Below, one piece after another: positions 30,886-31,905 of a stretch of DNA of 31,905 nucleotides. The notes beneath the pieces are model-generated. The model saw only the letters and a list, made by a program, of their open reading frames with translations, searched no databases and was not told the origin of the DNA. Made by a program: the position numbers and the translations under genes. The DNA comes from Bacillota bacterium (GTDB taxonomy: Bacteria > Bacillota > UBA4882 > UBA8346), in the NCBI GenBank assembly GCA_023392595.1, contig JAEVYU010000017.1, forward strand, positions 1 through 31,905. The letters run 5' to 3'. Each line of letters begins with the position of its first letter. Positions within the stretch are counted from its first letter, which is position 1.

Positions 30886-31905
30886 ATGAAACAAAAAATG
30901 AAATTAGGCGCCAGAATAATGCTGGGTTTCGGTGTTCTCGTTTTCTTATTTATTATCATGTCCATTTTCGCAATTTATAGTATGAACGTTGTTAATAACG
31001 AACTAAATGAAGTCAATACATACAAGGGGCGGGAAGAATTAAGCAATACAATGCAAAAGGCCATCTTGTTGATCAGCAGAAATGTCCGGGGCTCGGTATT
31101 ATTTGAAGATCTCACAGTTGTGCAAAACGAAAAGCAAGCCATCGATAACGCTTACAAAGAATATGATGCGGCATTTGCGACACTGAGCGGCCAGAATCTC
31201 TCGCAAGAAGGTAAGAACTTGCTTATTCAAATCAAAGAAACAAATGATAGTGCCCGTCCAATGGTTGCGCAAGTTTTGCAGCTTGGTTTGGAAAATAAAA
31301 ACGCCGAAGGAGTGGCTATACTCACTGGCCATTTGGCCCAAGCAGTGAAGGAATGGCTGGACCAACTTTCAGCATTGTCAAAGTTAGAAAACCAAAAAAA
31401 TCAGGAAGTAATGGAGAAAGCCCAGCAAACTTTCACTTTTTTATTAACAAGTTTGATTGTTTTAATTGGGATATGTATTGCACTGGCAATATTACTTTCT
31501 TATATAATTACCCGCAGTATTACCGGGCCGATGAACTCCATCGCCACCCGTATCGGGGAAGGAGCCGGGCAAGTCGCCGCCGCCTCCAATCAGTTATCCG
31601 CCTCGGCGCAACAGTTATCCCAAGGGAGCACCGAACAAGCCGCCGCCATTGAAGAAACTTCATCCACCCTTCAGGAATCCGCTTCGATGATGCTGCAAAG
31701 TACATCCAATACCAAACAAGCCGCTCAACTATCGGAACAGGCCAAACTATCGGCCGATAACGGCAGCGCCCAGATGCAGGAGATGATGGAATCCATCCGG
31801 GAGATCAAGGATTCCAGCGACAAAATAGCCAAAATCATTAAAGTCATTGACGACATTGCGTTTCAAACCAATATTCTGGCTTTAAACGCAGCCATTGAGG
31901 CGGCC
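30886..31905 (+). CDS. Methyl-accepting chemotaxis protein (partial, runs off right edge)
   Basis: 340 codons are present without a stop. The layout is: membrane segment 1 (11-31), a helical periplasmic sensor region of the four-helix-bundle type (about 35-180), membrane segment 2 (183-208), a very short linker beginning TRSITGPMNSI, then the signalling domain with alternating Gln/Ser/Glu heptads and the conserved IDDIAFQTNILALNAAIEAA just reached at the edge. No full HAMP domain is visible between membrane segment 2 and the signalling helices. ATG 30886 has AGGAG eight bases upstream. Base composition becomes clearly more GC-rich from about 31520, at the sensor/signalling junction. Confidence 0.93.
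   Translation, partial: MKQKMKLGARIMLGFGVLVFLFIIMSIFAIYSMNVVNNELNEVNTYKGREELSNTMQKAILLISRNVRGSVLFEDLTVVQNEKQAIDNAYKEYDAAFATLSGQNLSQEGKNLLIQIKETNDSARPMVAQVLQLGLENKNAEGVAILTGHLAQAVKEWLDQLSALSKLENQKNQEVMEKAQQTFTFLLTSLIVLIGICIALAILLSYIITRSITGPMNSIATRIGEGAGQVAAASNQLSASAQQLSQGSTEQAAAIEETSSTLQESASMMLQSTSNTKQAAQLSEQAKLSADNGSAQMQEMMESIREIKDSSDKIAKIIKVIDDIAFQTNILALNAAIEAA

Overview
The window looks like a chromosomal stretch of an endospore-forming member of the Firmicutes (Bacillota). The evidence is an alpha/beta-type small acid-soluble spore protein, SpoVS, a SigH-like sigma factor, a sigma-H-type promoter in front of spoVS, strong AGGAGG ribosome binding sites with many TTG starts, tRNA genes with encoded CCA, and the Gram-positive yceD-rpmF-plsX-fabD-fabG-acpP-fabF-rnc and smc-ftsY blocks. 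Species cannot be named from the sequence. All coordinates and motif spacings were read by eye; no database search was run.

Left part (1-4340): the end of an IS5-like insertion sequence enters from the left edge and seems to have cut the 5' part off a DUF4145 gene. Next come a poor region with decayed coding scraps, an M28-type peptidase, a SodF-like superoxide dismutase with a long leader, and a minus-strand cluster of six tRNAs (transcribed Val-Asp-Phe-Gly-Cys-Leu) with a clear promoter and terminator. Aromatic block (4346-7291, minus): aroF-tyrA-PHP phosphoesterase, tightly coupled, from one strong promoter. Then follow an RluA-type pseudouridine synthase (plus) and a secreted two-lobed retropepsin-like protein (minus).

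Central minus-strand block (9490-25495): a housekeeping region. Transcription order from the right is yceD-rpmF, then plsX-fabD-fabG-acpP-fabF-rnc (fatty acid and phospholipid synthesis plus RNase III), then spoVS, a SigH-like sigma factor and a membrane-anchored SGNH-fold protein, then smc-ftsY-miaB-SDR-ThuA. The usual rnc-smc neighbourhood is split by the three-gene sporulation-flavoured insert, whose genes have their own promoters and terminators. A FapR-like operator overlaps the probable plsX promoter, although fapR and fabH are not in the window.

Right part (25558-31905): a short unknown gene that resembles half of a SASP sits directly before a SASP gene; manA, a TSUP transporter, a second RluA-type synthase and an XRE regulator follow. 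The window closes with a cyclic-dinucleotide (GEMM-I) riboswitch and terminator in front of cheW and a methyl-accepting chemotaxis protein that runs off the right edge. The riboswitch-cheW-mcp unit is the most interesting regulated system here; its fold suggests that high second messenger stops chemotaxis gene expression. I see no CRISPR array, prophage or toxin-antitoxin pair, and no system that I can confidently call undescribed.
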